Shown here: positions 56,327 through 64,000 of the stretch, one piece after another
Position numbering within the stretch: the stretch's first letter is position 1
Layout: the number at the start of each line of letters is the position of its first letter
Assembly: GCF_001984175.1 (NCBI RefSeq)
Contig: NZ_MTQP01000067.1
Location: 806,001 to 870,000, forward strand
Reading direction: 5' to 3'
DNA length: 64,000 nt
From: Saccharothrix sp. ALI-22-I
GTDB taxonomy: Bacteria; Actinomycetota; Actinomycetes; Mycobacteriales; Pseudonocardiaceae
Notes under the pieces: model-generated
What the model was told of the DNA's origin: nothing
The model's database searches: none
What the model saw: only the letters and a program-made list of their open reading frames with translations
Made by a program: the position numbers and the translations under genes

Positions 56327-56556
56327 CTGTCCCGAACGTTCAACTCACCCGTTCCCAACGTTGGACACGCGCGTTCCCAACGTTGGACACGCGCGAGAGT
56401 CGTACGTTCGCGTCGCGAGAGTCGAACGCTCAGGTAGGCCGAGTTCAACGCTCAGGTCGGGTGACGGTGTCCTGAGTGTTGAACACAGGGGTCCCGACGG
56501 TTCGACTCTCGCGGTCTGAGGGTTCGACTCTCGCGACCTGGAAGTTCGACTCTCGG
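56327..56556. repeat. Palindromic array 1 of 22-nt repeat units
   Basis: Six units with exact 22-base period on the left (from 56327; core GAGAGTCGAACGCTCAGG; two at 56349 and 56371 are variant copies of CGTTCCCAACGTTGGACACG) and four inverted units on the right (56469-56556; core CCTGAGCGTTCGACTCTC), around a 10-base centre. It fills the gap between the convergent AfsR-type and tsaD genes. A sister array lies at 63162. Confidence 0.88.
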
Positions 56557-56561
56557 GGGGG

Positions 56562-57614
56562 TTAGAGGATCTGGATGGTGCCTACGGGGAGGCCGGGGGT
56601 GGTGGAGAGGTCCAGGGAGGAGGGTTTGGCGTTCGCGGCTACTAGGTGGGCGCCTAGGGCGGCGATCATGGCGCCGTTGTCGGTGCAGAGGCGGGGGCGG
56701 GGGACGCGGAGTTCGATGCCTGCTTCGGCGCAGCGTTCGGCGGCCAGGCCGGAGAGGCGTGAGTTGGCTGCCACGCCGCCGGAGATGACCAGGGTGTCGA
56801 TGGCCAGGTCCTTGCAGGCGCGGATCGCCTTGGCGGTCAGCACGTCGGCCACGGCCTCCTGGAACGACGCGGCGACGTCGGCCAGCGGGATCTCCTCGCC
56901 GGCACGTTCCTGCTTCTCCACCCACCGGGCCACCGAGGTCTTCAGGCCGGAGAACGAGAAGTCGTACTTGGAGTCGCGCGGCCCGGTCAGACCGCGCGGG
57001 AACGCGATCGCGCAGCCGTTGCCCTGCTTGGCGAGCTTGTCGATGGGCGGCCCGCCCGGGTAGGGCAGGTCGAGCAGCCGGGCGACCTTGTCGTACGCCT
57101 CGCCCGCCGCGTCGTCCACAGTGGACCCGATCTCGGTGATCCGCTCGGCCAGGCCCTCCACCAGCAGCAACTGGGAGTGACCGCCGGACACCAGCAGCGC
57201 CAGGCACCGCTTCGGCAGCGGGCCGTGCTGGAGGGTGTCCGCGGCGACGTGACCGGCGAGGTGGTTGACGCCGTAGAGCGGCTTGTCCAACGCCGCCGCG
57301 TACGCCTTGGCCGCCGACACGCCGACCAGCAGCGCGCCCGCGAGCCCCGGACCGGCGGTGACCGCGATGGAGTGCACGTCCCGCAGCGTGATCCCGGCCT
57401 GCTCCACCGCGCGGCGCATGGTCGGGACCATCGCCTCCAGGTGGGCGCGCGACGCGACCTCGGGGACCACGCCGCCGAACCGGGCGTGCTCCTCGACGCT
57501 GGACGCGACCTCGTCGGCGAGCAGTTCCATCGACCCGTCCGGGCCGAGCCGGACGATGCCGACACCGGTCTCGTCGCACGAGCTCTCGATACCGAGGATG
57601 AGCCGGTCAGTCAC
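56562..57614 (-). CDS. tsaD: TsaD, tRNA N6-threonylcarbamoyladenosine transferase
   Basis: 350 aa. Transfers threonylcarbamoyl to A37 of ANN-decoding tRNAs with TsaB and TsaE. Seen: [39 protein letters not shown] (metal His), [15 protein letters not shown] (HLxGH), [32 protein letters not shown] 57614 overlaps the rimI stop by eight bases. Last gene of the tsaB-rimI-tsaD operon. Confidence 0.97.
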   Translation of the reverse strand: MTDRLILGIESSCDETGVGIVRLGPDGSMELLADEVASSVEEHARFGGVVPEVASRAHLEAMVPTMRRAVEQAGITLRDVHSIAVTAGPGLAGALLVGVSAAKAYAAALDKPLYGVNHLAGHVAADTLQHGPLPKRCLALLVSGGHSQLLLVEGLAERITEIGSTVDDAAGEAYDKVARLLDLPYPGGPPIDKLAKQGNGCAIAFPRGLTGPRDSKYDFSFSGLKTSVARWVEKQERAGEEIPLADVAASFQEAVADVLTAKAIRACKDLAIDTLVISGGVAANSRLSGLAAERCAEAGIELRVPRPRLCTDNGAMIAALGAHLVAANAKPSSLDLSTTPGLPVGTIQIL

Positions 57615-58065
57615 GGTTCGCGGGCCTTCCCATCGTGTACGCGTCGGCGCCCGACGGCTGGTAGTAACGGCGGCGCAGGCCCAGGTGCTCGAAGCCGTGC
57701 GCCAGGTAGAGGTTGATCGCGGGCACGTTGTCCGTGCGGACCTCCAGGAACACCGGCAGCTCGGCCTCGTCGGCCTTCGCCAGCAGGGTCCGCAGCAGGG
57801 TCTTGCCCACACCGCTGCCCTGGTAGCCCTTGGTCACGGCGATCGTGTGCACGCTGGACTCGAAGTCCGTCAGGCCGAGGCCCGCGTACCCGATGAGGAC
57901 GCCGCCGTCGTAGGCGCCGACGTAGAAGTTGCCGTTGGCGAGTTCGCTGCGGAACGCGTCCTCGCTCCACGGGTCGTCACCGGGGAACAGCTCGTGCTCG
58001 ATCTCCGCGCACCGCGGCACGTCCTCGTGGCGCAGCGGAGCGATCGTGACGGTGCCGGCGCTCAC
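57607..58065 (-). CDS. rimI: RimI, GNAT-family N-alpha-acetyltransferase
   Basis: 152 aa GNAT fold: [60 protein letters not shown] (acetyl-CoA loop), [32 protein letters not shown]. Acetylates ribosomal protein S18 or other N-termini. It overlaps tsaB by four bases and tsaD by eight; position as Mtb Rv3420c. Confidence 0.95.
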   Translation of the reverse strand: MSAGTVTIAPLRHEDVPRCAEIEHELFPGDDPWSEDAFRSELANGNFYVGAYDGGVLIGYAGLGLTDFESSVHTIAVTKGYQGSGVGKTLLRTLLAKADEAELPVFLEVRTDNVPAINLYLAHGFEHLGLRRRYYQPSGADAYTMGRPANRD

Positions 58066-58736
58066 GCCTTCGTCACCCGCTTCCGGCCGACCGGCTCGAC
58101 CGCGTCGGGTCGGCGCAGGTAGAGCGGGGTGAGGGCGGCCGGGCGGGCGCCCGCGAGCAGTTCGTCGGCGGCGGCCGCGACCAGGGACACCGGCGACGGG
58201 TAGCGCGCCTGCACCACCGGCAGGTTCAGCACGTCGGCGTAGATCTCGGCGCCCTCACCGGCCGCATCCGCCACGGCGGGCAGCTTGGCGACCAGGTCGG
58301 CGGGCCGGTCCACGTGCGGGCCGTCCGTGCGCCGGCCGGCCGCGTCGTAGACCGCCCAGTACACCTCTTTGCGGCGCGCGTCGGTGGCCACGAGCAGCGG
58401 TTTGCCGGTGGCGGCGTCCAGCGCGATGGCGTCCGGGGTCGGCACCGGGTAGACCGGCCGGTTGAGGGCCTGGCCGAGGGCGGCGGCGGTGACCAGGCCG
58501 ACGCGCAGGCCGGTGAACGGCCCCGGACCCGAACCGCAGACGATGGCGTCGAGGTCGGCGAGCGTGTGCCCGGCCTCGGCCAGCGCCTCCTGGGCGTGCG
58601 GGGTCAGCAGCTCACCGTGCGCCTTCGAGTTCACCGTCACCCGCTGGGCGAGCAGGCGCGGCGGCGAATCGGGCGTCAGTTCCACGACACCGGCCGTGAC
58701 GGCGGGGGTCGCGGTGTCCAAGGCGAGCACCAGCAC
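58062..58736 (-). CDS. tsaB: TsaB, t6A biosynthesis partner protein
   Basis: 224 aa degenerate ASKHA protein that partners TsaD. From GTG 58736: VLVLALDTATPAVTAGVVEL, then HGELLTPHAQEALAEAGHTL, VCGSGPGPFTGLRVGLVTAA (the G-P-G-x-F-T-G-x-R-x-G signature) and LVATDARRKEVYWAVYD. A -10-like TACTCT (58750-58745 on the minus strand) ends eight bases before GTG, suggesting a leaderless promoter of its own, which would replace the one lost when the tsaE connection was broken. Confidence 0.95.
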   Translation of the reverse strand: MLVLALDTATPAVTAGVVELTPDSPPRLLAQRVTVNSKAHGELLTPHAQEALAEAGHTLADLDAIVCGSGPGPFTGLRVGLVTAAALGQALNRPVYPVPTPDAIALDAATGKPLLVATDARRKEVYWAVYDAAGRRTDGPHVDRPADLVAKLPAVADAAGEGAEIYADVLNLPVVQARYPSPVSLVAAAADELLAGARPAALTPLYLRRPDAVEPVGRKRVTKA

Positions 58737-58786
58737 AACAGGTAAGAGTACGGGTGGCTCAAGCCACACTGGACTTGACGTCCGTG

Positions 58787-58920
58787 TTGGATTGCGCCGC
58801 CTCCGGCGTCGCGGGCTCGGTCGCCTGGAAGTCGGTCGTTCGCGCCACATTTTCCGACGATCGAAAAGCGTGATCGCCGGAAAATGAGTCACGAACGACC
58901 GACGCGACCTCGCGCTGTGG
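58787..58920. repeat. Dispersed inverted-repeat element, copy D (left half at the carboxyltransferase gene)
   Basis: Begins TTGGATTGCGCCGCCTCCGG like copy C, carries the central palindrome of copy A in opposite orientation (GGTCGTTCGCGCC ... GTCACGAACGACC), and ends CCTCGCGCTGTGG (58908-58920). That end is the exact inverse of the start of copy E at 60368. The remaining gap to 59125 holds low-complexity GGCGGGC repeats (about 58947-58983) and no gene. Confidence 0.85.
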
Positions 58921-59125
58921 TCCGGTCAGGTCGGTGAGGGCGTCCCCGGCGGGGCGGCGGGCGGCGGGCGGCGGGCGGCGGGGCGAAGATCCACCTGGGG
59001 CGTGGCTCGAACCACACTGGTGATGCGCTTGGCGGCGGGGCCGGTCACTGTAAGGGGATGCTGCTGTCAGGGCCGGCCATGTCGTCGACGAAGATCGCCC
59101 TGCGGTTCCCCGGGCGGGAGCTGCG

Positions 59126-60358
59126 ATGAATCCGTTGGGTCCGAATCCGCTGGGGTGGCCGGGGTACGAGGCGCAGTTGGCCCGGGCGCGGGAACGGTCC
59201 GGTGGGGCCGAATCGGTCTCGTGGCGGCGGCACCGGCACGCCGTGGTGATCACGTTCGACTTCCGGTTCCTCGGTGGTTCGGTCGGCACGGCGACCGGCG
59301 CGGTGATCGAAGAGGCGTTCACCGAGGCTCGGGCCACACACCTGCCGGTGGTGTCGATGATCGCGACCGGTGGCAGTCGGATGCAGGAGGGCATGCTGTC
59401 GTTGCGGCAGCTCCAGCGGGTGGCGTGGCTGTGCGCGATGCACCGGGAAGCCGGGTTGCCGCACGTGTCCGTGCTGTGCGATCCGACGACCGGCGGCCTG
59501 TGGGCGTCGCTGGGCGCGGGTGCGGACGTGGTGGTCGGGGTGGCCGGTGCGCAGGTCGGGTTCGCGGGCAGCAGGGTGCGGCCGGACGACGGCCCCGCGT
59601 ACACCGCTGAAGGCCAGTTCGCGGCAGGGACGGTGGACGTGGTGGTGTCGCGGGACGAGGTCGACTCGACCGTGAGGCGGATTCTCGGCGTGCTGACCCG
59701 TGGTGACGCGGTGCCGGCCGAGGTGCCGCGCGCTCTGGGTGCTCAAGAGCTGCCCGAGAACGGGTGGAGCGCGGTGTTGCGGGCGCGCGCTGCGGAACGT
59801 CCCCGTGCCGGCGCCTACCTGGACGACTACTTCGACGACCGGGTTCCGATCAGCGGTGACCGTGCGGGCGGGGTCGATCCGGGGATGCTGTGCGGCATCG
59901 GGTCGCGGGGTGGGCGGGCCATCGCGTTCGCCGCGCAGACCGGCACCGCCACCACCCCGGCCGGGTTCCGCACCGCGTCCCGCCTGATCCGGCTGGCCGA
60001 GCGGTTCGCGCTGCCGGTGCTGACCCTGGTGGACACGCCGGGTGCGGCCAACGACGCGGCGGCCGAACGGGCGGGTGTCGGCGCGGCCATCGCGGAACTG
60101 TTCGCCACCGTCGCCGAAGCCCGCGTGCCGATCACCACCCTGGTCGTCGGGGAGGGCGGGTCCGGTGGCGCGTTGGCGCTGTCGTCGCCGGAGCACACGT
60201 GGATCACGCCGGACGCCTACTTCTCGGTGATCGCGCCGGAACTGGCGGCGGCGATCCTCAAGCGCGACGACGTGCCACGACTCGCCGACGACCTGCGGCT
60301 GCGCCCCCAGGACCTGGTGGAACTGGGCGTCGTGCGCGGGATCTCGGACCACCGGTAG
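59126..60358 (+). CDS. Acyl/acetyl-CoA carboxylase carboxyltransferase, fused beta-alpha type
   Basis: 410 aa with two crotonase-fold halves. The first (HAVVITFDFRFLGGSVGTAT; PVVSMIATGGSRMQEGMLSL) is AccD-like without the Zn finger; the second (LPVLTLVDTPGAANDAAAER; PITTLVVGEGGSGGALALSS) is AccA-like. Together they move the carboxyl from biotin to an acyl-CoA. GGGAG lies five bases before ATG 59126. It lies in opposite orientation to the tsa/alr genes around it and is bracketed by repeat halves D and E, so it is probably an insertion. No biotin carboxylase is nearby. Confidence 0.9.
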   Translation: MNPLGPNPLGWPGYEAQLARARERSGGAESVSWRRHRHAVVITFDFRFLGGSVGTATGAVIEEAFTEARATHLPVVSMIATGGSRMQEGMLSLRQLQRVAWLCAMHREAGLPHVSVLCDPTTGGLWASLGAGADVVVGVAGAQVGFAGSRVRPDDGPAYTAEGQFAAGTVDVVVSRDEVDSTVRRILGVLTRGDAVPAEVPRALGAQELPENGWSAVLRARAAERPRAGAYLDDYFDDRVPISGDRAGGVDPGMLCGIGSRGGRAIAFAAQTGTATTPAGFRTASRLIRLAERFALPVLTLVDTPGAANDAAAERAGVGAAIAELFATVAEARVPITTLVVGEGGSGGALALSSPEHTWITPDAYFSVIAPELAAAILKRDDVPRLADDLRLRPQDLVELGVVRGISDHR

Positions 60359-60367
60359 CTTCCTCAA

Positions 60368-60430
60368 CCACAGCGCGAGGACTTCCGGGCGACTGAGCCC
60401 GCCGTCTGCGGAGCAGCGGCCATTAAACAC
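60368..60430. repeat. Dispersed inverted-repeat element, copy E (right half at the carboxyltransferase gene)
   Basis: Starts CCACAGCGCGAGG (60368-60380), the reverse complement of the end of copy D, then ends in the shared CCGTCTGCGGAGCAGCGGCC tail and ATTAAACAC as in copy A. It ends four bases before the tsaE stop codon. Confidence 0.85.
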
Positions 60431-60434
60431 AGTC

Positions 60435-60905
60435 TCAAGCTGGTAGTTCGCGGTCGGTCCAGGCGCCGTGTGGGTGCAGGTGGGCGATTCGGACGTCGTC
60501 GTCCCGCCGTTCGAGCCTGATCAACAGGTGGTCCTCGGACAGCCGCTCGGCCGCGCCCTCGCCCCACTCGACGGCCACCACCGCGTCCACCAGGTCGGTG
60601 TCCAGGTCGAGGTCGTCCAGCTCGTCGAGATGTCCGCCGAGCCGGTAGGCGTCGACGTGCACCAGCGGCACGCCGCGGCCGTCCGGAGCGGGGTCGTGCA
60701 CGCGGGCGATGACGAACGTCGGCGAGCTGACCCGGCCCGTCACGCCCAGGCCGTCGGCCAGGCCGCGCACCAGCGCTGTCTTGCCCGCGCCCAACGGGCC
60801 GGACAGCAGCACCAGGTCTCCTGGTCGCACCAGCCCGCCCAGCTTGCGCCCGAACTCCTCGGTGTCGTGCACCTCGGGGAGCGTCACATTCACGCTCGTC
60901 GCCAC
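60435..60905 (-). CDS. tsaE: TsaE, t6A biosynthesis ATPase
   Basis: 156 aa P-loop ATPase needed by the TsaB-TsaD complex. From GTG 60905: VATSVNVTLPEVHDTEEFGR, Walker A LLSGPLGAGKTALVRGLADG, VSSPTFVIARVHDP (switch I), VHVDAYRLGG, VVAVEWGEGAAERL (Walker B-like). GTG 60908 one codon earlier is equally possible. The start overlaps the hydrolase stop by 16 bases, so it is the last gene of an alr-hydrolase-tsaE operon. Normally followed directly by tsaB; here the carboxyltransferase gene intervenes. Confidence 0.95.
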   Translation of the reverse strand: MATSVNVTLPEVHDTEEFGRKLGGLVRPGDLVLLSGPLGAGKTALVRGLADGLGVTGRVSSPTFVIARVHDPAPDGRGVPLVHVDAYRLGGHLDELDDLDLDTDLVDAVVAVEWGEGAAERLSEDHLLIRLERRDDDVRIAHLHPHGAWTDRELPA

Positions 60906-61993
60906 CACCGTCGCCTGCTTTCCGACCGTTCGGCGGCACTGCGCCGAACCAATCCGACCAGGTGCCCGGTGACCAGGTCGGGTTGTTCCAACATGAGCAT
61001 GTGGCCCGCCCCGGACACGCGGACCAGTTCGCCGTGCGGCATCTCCTCGGCCATCCGCTCGGCGTGCGAGAACGGCGTCAGCTTGTCCGCGTCGCCGCTG
61101 ATCACCAGCACCTCGCAGTGCCGCAGACCGGCCAGCGCCTTGTAGCGGTTGTGCGTGCCGAGGGTTTCCAGGAACTCGGTGAGCACCTGCACGGTGGCGC
61201 CGCCGATCATCTGGTCCATCAGGTCGACCAGCGACGGGCTGACCTTGCCGGTGCCGAACGCCAACGCCCGGATGCCGCTCCAGGTGAGCGTGGACGCCCG
61301 GCGCCGGACCCACTCCACCAGGCTTGGTTGCAGGCCCGCGAGACGTCCGACGCCCAGCGTCACCGGGTTGTAGCGGGACAGCACCGACTTCGGCAGACCC
61401 GCGCCGCCGACCGCGCCGGCCGCCGTGCCGACGAGCGCGACGCCGCGCACCCGCTCGGCGAACAAGTCGGGCTGCTGCTCGGCCAACGCCATGATCGTCA
61501 TACCGCCCATGGAGTGGCCCACCAGCACCAACGTGCCTTCGGGGGCCATCGAGCGGATGACGGCGTCCAGGTCCTTGGCGCACTGCTCGATCGTGCTGGC
61601 CTCGGCGGTGGACCGGCCGGAGCGGCCGTGGCTGCGCTGGTCGTAGATGACCTGGCGGACGCGTGGTTCGGTGAGGGTGGCGAGGTCTCGGCGTTGGAAG
61701 TGCCAGCAGCGGCGGTCCAGCGCGAAACCGTGCACGAGGATGACCGTGACGTCGGGTTTTCCGCCGTCCTGGGGGTCGACTTCTTCGACCGACAGCGGCA
61801 CGCCGTCGTCGGCCGCGACGGTGGACTCGCGGGTGGGCCTGAGGCGGCCCAGCGGTTCGTCGGCCAGCGGGTCGTCGACTTGGCGGTCGTGCGAGACCTT
61901 CTTCTGGTTCGCGGCCACGCCGACCGCGACGCCGGTCGCGGCGGCGCCGAGGATGCCGCCGGCCCAGCCGACGGCCTTCCACACCGTGTTCAC
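60890..61993 (-). CDS. Alpha/beta-hydrolase, membrane-anchored
   Basis: 367 aa. GTG 61993: VNTVWKAVGWAGGILGAAAT with an N-terminal hydrophobic anchor (WAGGILGAAATGVAVGVAAN), then the hydrolase fold: VTVILVHGFALDRRCWHFQR (oxyanion HG), GTLVLVGHSMGGMTIMALAE (nucleophile Ser), ISGDADKLTPF (acid) and GAGHMLMLEQPDL (His). Substrate unknown; this gene conserves its place between alr and tsaE in actinobacteria (from memory). Its start overlaps the alr stop as GTGA. Confidence 0.9.
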   Translation of the reverse strand: MNTVWKAVGWAGGILGAAATGVAVGVAANQKKVSHDRQVDDPLADEPLGRLRPTRESTVAADDGVPLSVEEVDPQDGGKPDVTVILVHGFALDRRCWHFQRRDLATLTEPRVRQVIYDQRSHGRSGRSTAEASTIEQCAKDLDAVIRSMAPEGTLVLVGHSMGGMTIMALAEQQPDLFAERVRGVALVGTAAGAVGGAGLPKSVLSRYNPVTLGVGRLAGLQPSLVEWVRRRASTLTWSGIRALAFGTGKVSPSLVDLMDQMIGGATVQVLTEFLETLGTHNRYKALAGLRHCEVLVISGDADKLTPFSHAERMAEEMPHGELVRVSGAGHMLMLEQPDLVTGHLVGLVRRSAAERSESRRRWWRRA

Positions 61994-63114
61994 CGGCTGG
62001 TCCCGGCATACGTCCTGGTCACGCGTGGCCGGTACATGCCGGTGACGATCTCGTAGTCGATGGTGCCGGTGGTGTCGGCCCACTCGCGGGCCGTCGGCTC
62101 GCCCTTGTCGCCGGATCCGAACAGCACGACCTCGTCCCCCTCAGCCACCGCGTCGTCGCCGCAGTCGACCACGATCTGGTCCATGCAGACGCGGCCGACG
62201 ACCGGGCGGCGTCGTCCGGCGAGCCAGACGTGCATCCGGTTCGAGAGGCTGCGCGGCACGCCGTCGGCGTAACCGACGGGCACCAGGGCCAGGTTCGTGT
62301 CGCTCTTGGCGGTCCAACTCAGACCGTAGGACACCGATTCCCCGGCCGGAATGCGCTTGGCCAGGGCGACCGTCGAGCGGAACGTCATCACCGGGCGCAG
62401 ATCGGCCGGGACGGGCACCGGGTTGAGGCCGTAGATCGCGATGCCGGGGCGGACCAGGTCGAGGTGCAGGTCCGGGCGGGTGATGACGGCGGCCGAGTTG
62501 GCGATGTGCCGGCGCGGGTCGAGGCCGACGGCGAGGGCTTCGCGGTAGGCGTCGTCGAAGCGCTCGGCCTGGGCGTCGGTGGCGGGGTGGCCGACCTCGT
62601 CGGCGACGGCCAGGTGCGACCAGATCGAGTGAACTTCGACGTTGGTGGTCTTGGCAGCTTGCTCGACCAGTTCGGGCCAGGTGGCGACCGGGCAGCCGTT
62701 GCGGGACAGGCCGGTGTCGATCTTGAGGTGGACGCGGGCCGTCCTGCCGGCCTTCTCGGCGGCGGCGGCGACCTCCTTGAGCTGGGTCGTCGAGGAGACG
62801 GACAGGTCGATGTCCTGCTCGACGCCGGGCGTGTAGTCCGTGCCCGCCGGGTCCAGCCAGGCCAGGATCGGCACCGTCAGCCCCGCCGCCCGCAGCGCGA
62901 GGGCTTCCGCGAGTGAGCACGACCCGAGCCACGTGGCGCCGGCTTCGACGGCCGCTCTGGCCACTTCCACGGCCCCGTGCCCGTACCCGTCGGCCTTGAC
63001 GATGGCCATGGTGTCGGCGTTCGACGCGAGGGCGTCGAGGTGGGCGACGTTGTGCCGGAGGTTGTCGAGGTCGATCACGACCTCAGCGCGAGGAGCAGCC
63101 ATAACACCGCTCAT
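61990..63114 (-). CDS. alr: Alr, alanine racemase
   Basis: 374 aa PLP enzyme making D-alanine for peptidoglycan. Seen: AEVVIDLDNLRHNVAHLDAL, MAIVKADGYGHGAVEVARAA (PLP Lys in KADGYGHG), HLKIDTGLSRNGC, SHLAVADEV, RPGIAIYGLNP, VPVGYADGVPRSLSNR, VGRVCMDQIVVDCGDD (second-subunit region). ATG 63114 is listed; ATG 63102 (MAAPRAEVV) is an alternative. First gene of the alr-hydrolase-tsaE operon, downstream of array 2. Confidence 0.97.
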   Translation of the reverse strand: MSGVMAAPRAEVVIDLDNLRHNVAHLDALASNADTMAIVKADGYGHGAVEVARAAVEAGATWLGSCSLAEALALRAAGLTVPILAWLDPAGTDYTPGVEQDIDLSVSSTTQLKEVAAAAEKAGRTARVHLKIDTGLSRNGCPVATWPELVEQAAKTTNVEVHSIWSHLAVADEVGHPATDAQAERFDDAYREALAVGLDPRRHIANSAAVITRPDLHLDLVRPGIAIYGLNPVPVPADLRPVMTFRSTVALAKRIPAGESVSYGLSWTAKSDTNLALVPVGYADGVPRSLSNRMHVWLAGRRRPVVGRVCMDQIVVDCGDDAVAEGDEVVLFGSGDKGEPTAREWADTTGTIDYEIVTGMYRPRVTRTYAGTSR

Positions 63115-63161
63115 GGTGACACAGCCCCACCACCCGCCCACCGACCACCAGCCCCACAAAC

Positions 63162-63370
63162 CCGGGAGTCGAACACTCAAGCCGCGAGAGTCGAACGTTC
63201 AGGACGCGAGAGTCGAACGCTCCGGACCCGAGAGTTCAACGCTCAGAACACGCCAGTCCCGCGTTCGCGCCGGCCCGCCCCTGTCCTGAGCGTTGAATTC
63301 GGGGGTCCTGAACGTTCGACTCTCGCGGCGCGAAGGTTCGACTCCCGGGGTCTGGGGGTTCGACTCTCGG
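63162..63370. repeat. Palindromic array 2 of 22-nt repeat units
   Basis: Four units of exactly 22 bases (63162-63249; for example GCGAGAGTCGAACGTTCAGG + AC), a 33-base G/C-rich centre (63250-63282), then four inverted units (63283-63370; for example GTCCTGAACGTTCGACTCTC + GC). It lies between the nnrD stop and the alr start, both on the minus strand. Same family as array 1. Confidence 0.92.
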
Positions 63371-63401
63371 GTTTGTGTGGGGGTGGGAGGGGTGGCGGAG
63401 G

Positions 63402-64000
63402 TTAGAAGGGGCGGATGGTGCGGATGGCGTCGGGGATGGACTGGAGGAGGGCGGTGGCGGGGATGGGGGCGCCGTGGGATGCCAGGTCGGCGGCTAGGAC
63501 GTGGACTTTTGCGGCGCAGCCTGCGGCTAGGAGGGGGTCCAGGCCGGCGGCCAGGAGGGAGCCCAGGAGGCCGGAGAGGATGTCACCGGAGCCGGCGGTT
63601 GCGGCCCAGGAGGTGCGGGCGCGGTTGACCAGGACTCGGTTGTCCGGGCCGGCGATGACAGTGGTGTGGCCTTTCAGGAGCACTACGGCGTTGAATTGCT
63701 CGGCTGCTTTTCGGGCGGCGGCTACGCGGTCGGTGCCGACTGGGCCGATCAGGCGCTCGAATTCGCGGTCGTGCGGGGTCAGGACCAAGGGGGCGTCGGG
63801 GTCGCGTGCGTCCCACAGGTCCGGGTTGTTGGCGAGCATGGTGATCGCGTCGGCGTCCACGCAGACTGGCACGCCGGCCTCCAGGACGGTGCGGAGGACC
63901 GCCTCGGCGCCCAAGCCGGTGCCCAGACCGGGGCCGACGACCCACGCCTGCACGCGGCCCGCGTCGGTGATCGAGCCGGTGCAGATGGCCTCCGGCCACC
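63402..64000 (-). CDS. nnrD: NnrD, ADP-dependent NAD(P)H-hydrate dehydratase (5' part outside the window)
   Basis: C-terminal 199 residues of the ribokinase-like dehydratase that repairs damaged NAD(P)H. Seen: VVGPGLGTGLGAEAVL, VDADAITMLANNP, LTPHDREFERLIG, LLKGHTTVIA and the catalytic TAGSGDILSGLLGSLLAAG. In many actinobacteria it is fused to the epimerase NnrE at the N-terminus; that part, if present, lies beyond 64000. Ends TIRPF at 63402, next to array 2. Confidence 0.93.
   Translation of the reverse strand, partial: WPEAICTGSITDAGRVQAWVVGPGLGTGLGAEAVLRTVLEAGVPVCVDADAITMLANNPDLWDARDPDAPLVLTPHDREFERLIGPVGTDRVAAARKAAEQFNAVVLLKGHTTVIAGPDNRVLVNRARTSWAATAGSGDILSGLLGSLLAAGLDPLLAAGCAAKVHVLAADLASHGAPIPATALLQSIPDAIRTIRPF

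Noticed and set aside
56327-56556. CRISPR array
   Set aside because: Units are contiguous 22-mers without unique spacers and reverse direction at the centre; no cas genes are present. The same holds for 63162-63370.

Overview
This is high-GC actinobacterial DNA. Gene content and order fit the order Pseudonocardiales, something near Saccharothrix, Lentzea or Actinosynnema. Evidence: many GTG starts, apparent leaderless promoters, WhiB, BldM and SsgA-type developmental proteins, Thr/Pro-rich membrane proteins, and two gene blocks whose order matches conserved blocks of Mycobacterium tuberculosis. The species call is inference.

Layout. (1) 1-14.5 kb, mostly minus strand, mirrors the Mtb block Rv0948c-Rv0957: purH (cut by the left edge), purN, a PerM-type membrane protein, a DUF5336 protein, sucD and sucC, then an inserted membrane protein and lipase, an M23 peptidase, an HxlR regulator, the helicase PcrA/UvrD, and chorismate mutase. 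Chorismate mutase sits behind what looks like a complete Phe/Tyr transcription attenuator. (2) 14.6-30 kb is signalling and envelope: a histone-deacetylase-like hydrolase, three single-pass membrane proteins with Thr-rich or NTF2-like exteriors, three PASTA-less Ser/Thr kinases, a LysR/EamA pair, an SsgA-family protein, and a PspC-linked two-component system. (3) 30-38.7 kb holds guaA, a phosphotransferase, an aldehyde dehydrogenase, a decayed TetR/cytochrome P450 pair, an FAD monooxygenase, an MBL hydrolase and a ChoD-like GMC oxidoreductase. (4) 38.7-64 kb follows the Mtb Rv3409c-Rv3423c order: guaB3, guaB2, a DUF5319 protein, rsdA-sigD, bldM, an Rv3415c-like protein, whiD/whiB3, groEL1-groES with a CIRCE operator, tsaD-rimI-tsaB, tsaE, a hydrolase, alr, and nnrD cut by the right edge. 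Two insertions break this block: an island at 49.7-56.3 kb (a frameshifted gene, PhoD, an imine-reductase-like enzyme, an AfsR-type regulator) and a carboxyltransferase gene between tsaE and tsaB.

How the genes work together. Purine synthesis is well represented (purN, purH, guaA, guaB2, guaB3). The tsa genes make the t6A37 tRNA modification. alr and the M23 enzyme serve the cell wall. sigD-rsdA, bldM, whiD, ssgA-like, the kinases and the PspC system form a regulatory and envelope-stress layer.

The most notable structures are the chorismate mutase attenuator (14028-14141), a dispersed inverted-repeat element whose two halves bracket the carboxyltransferase gene that splits the tsa operon (58787-60430), and two palindromic arrays of exact 22-nt units (56327-56556 and 63162-63370). 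All coordinates and motifs were read by eye. No alignment, folding or database search was run.
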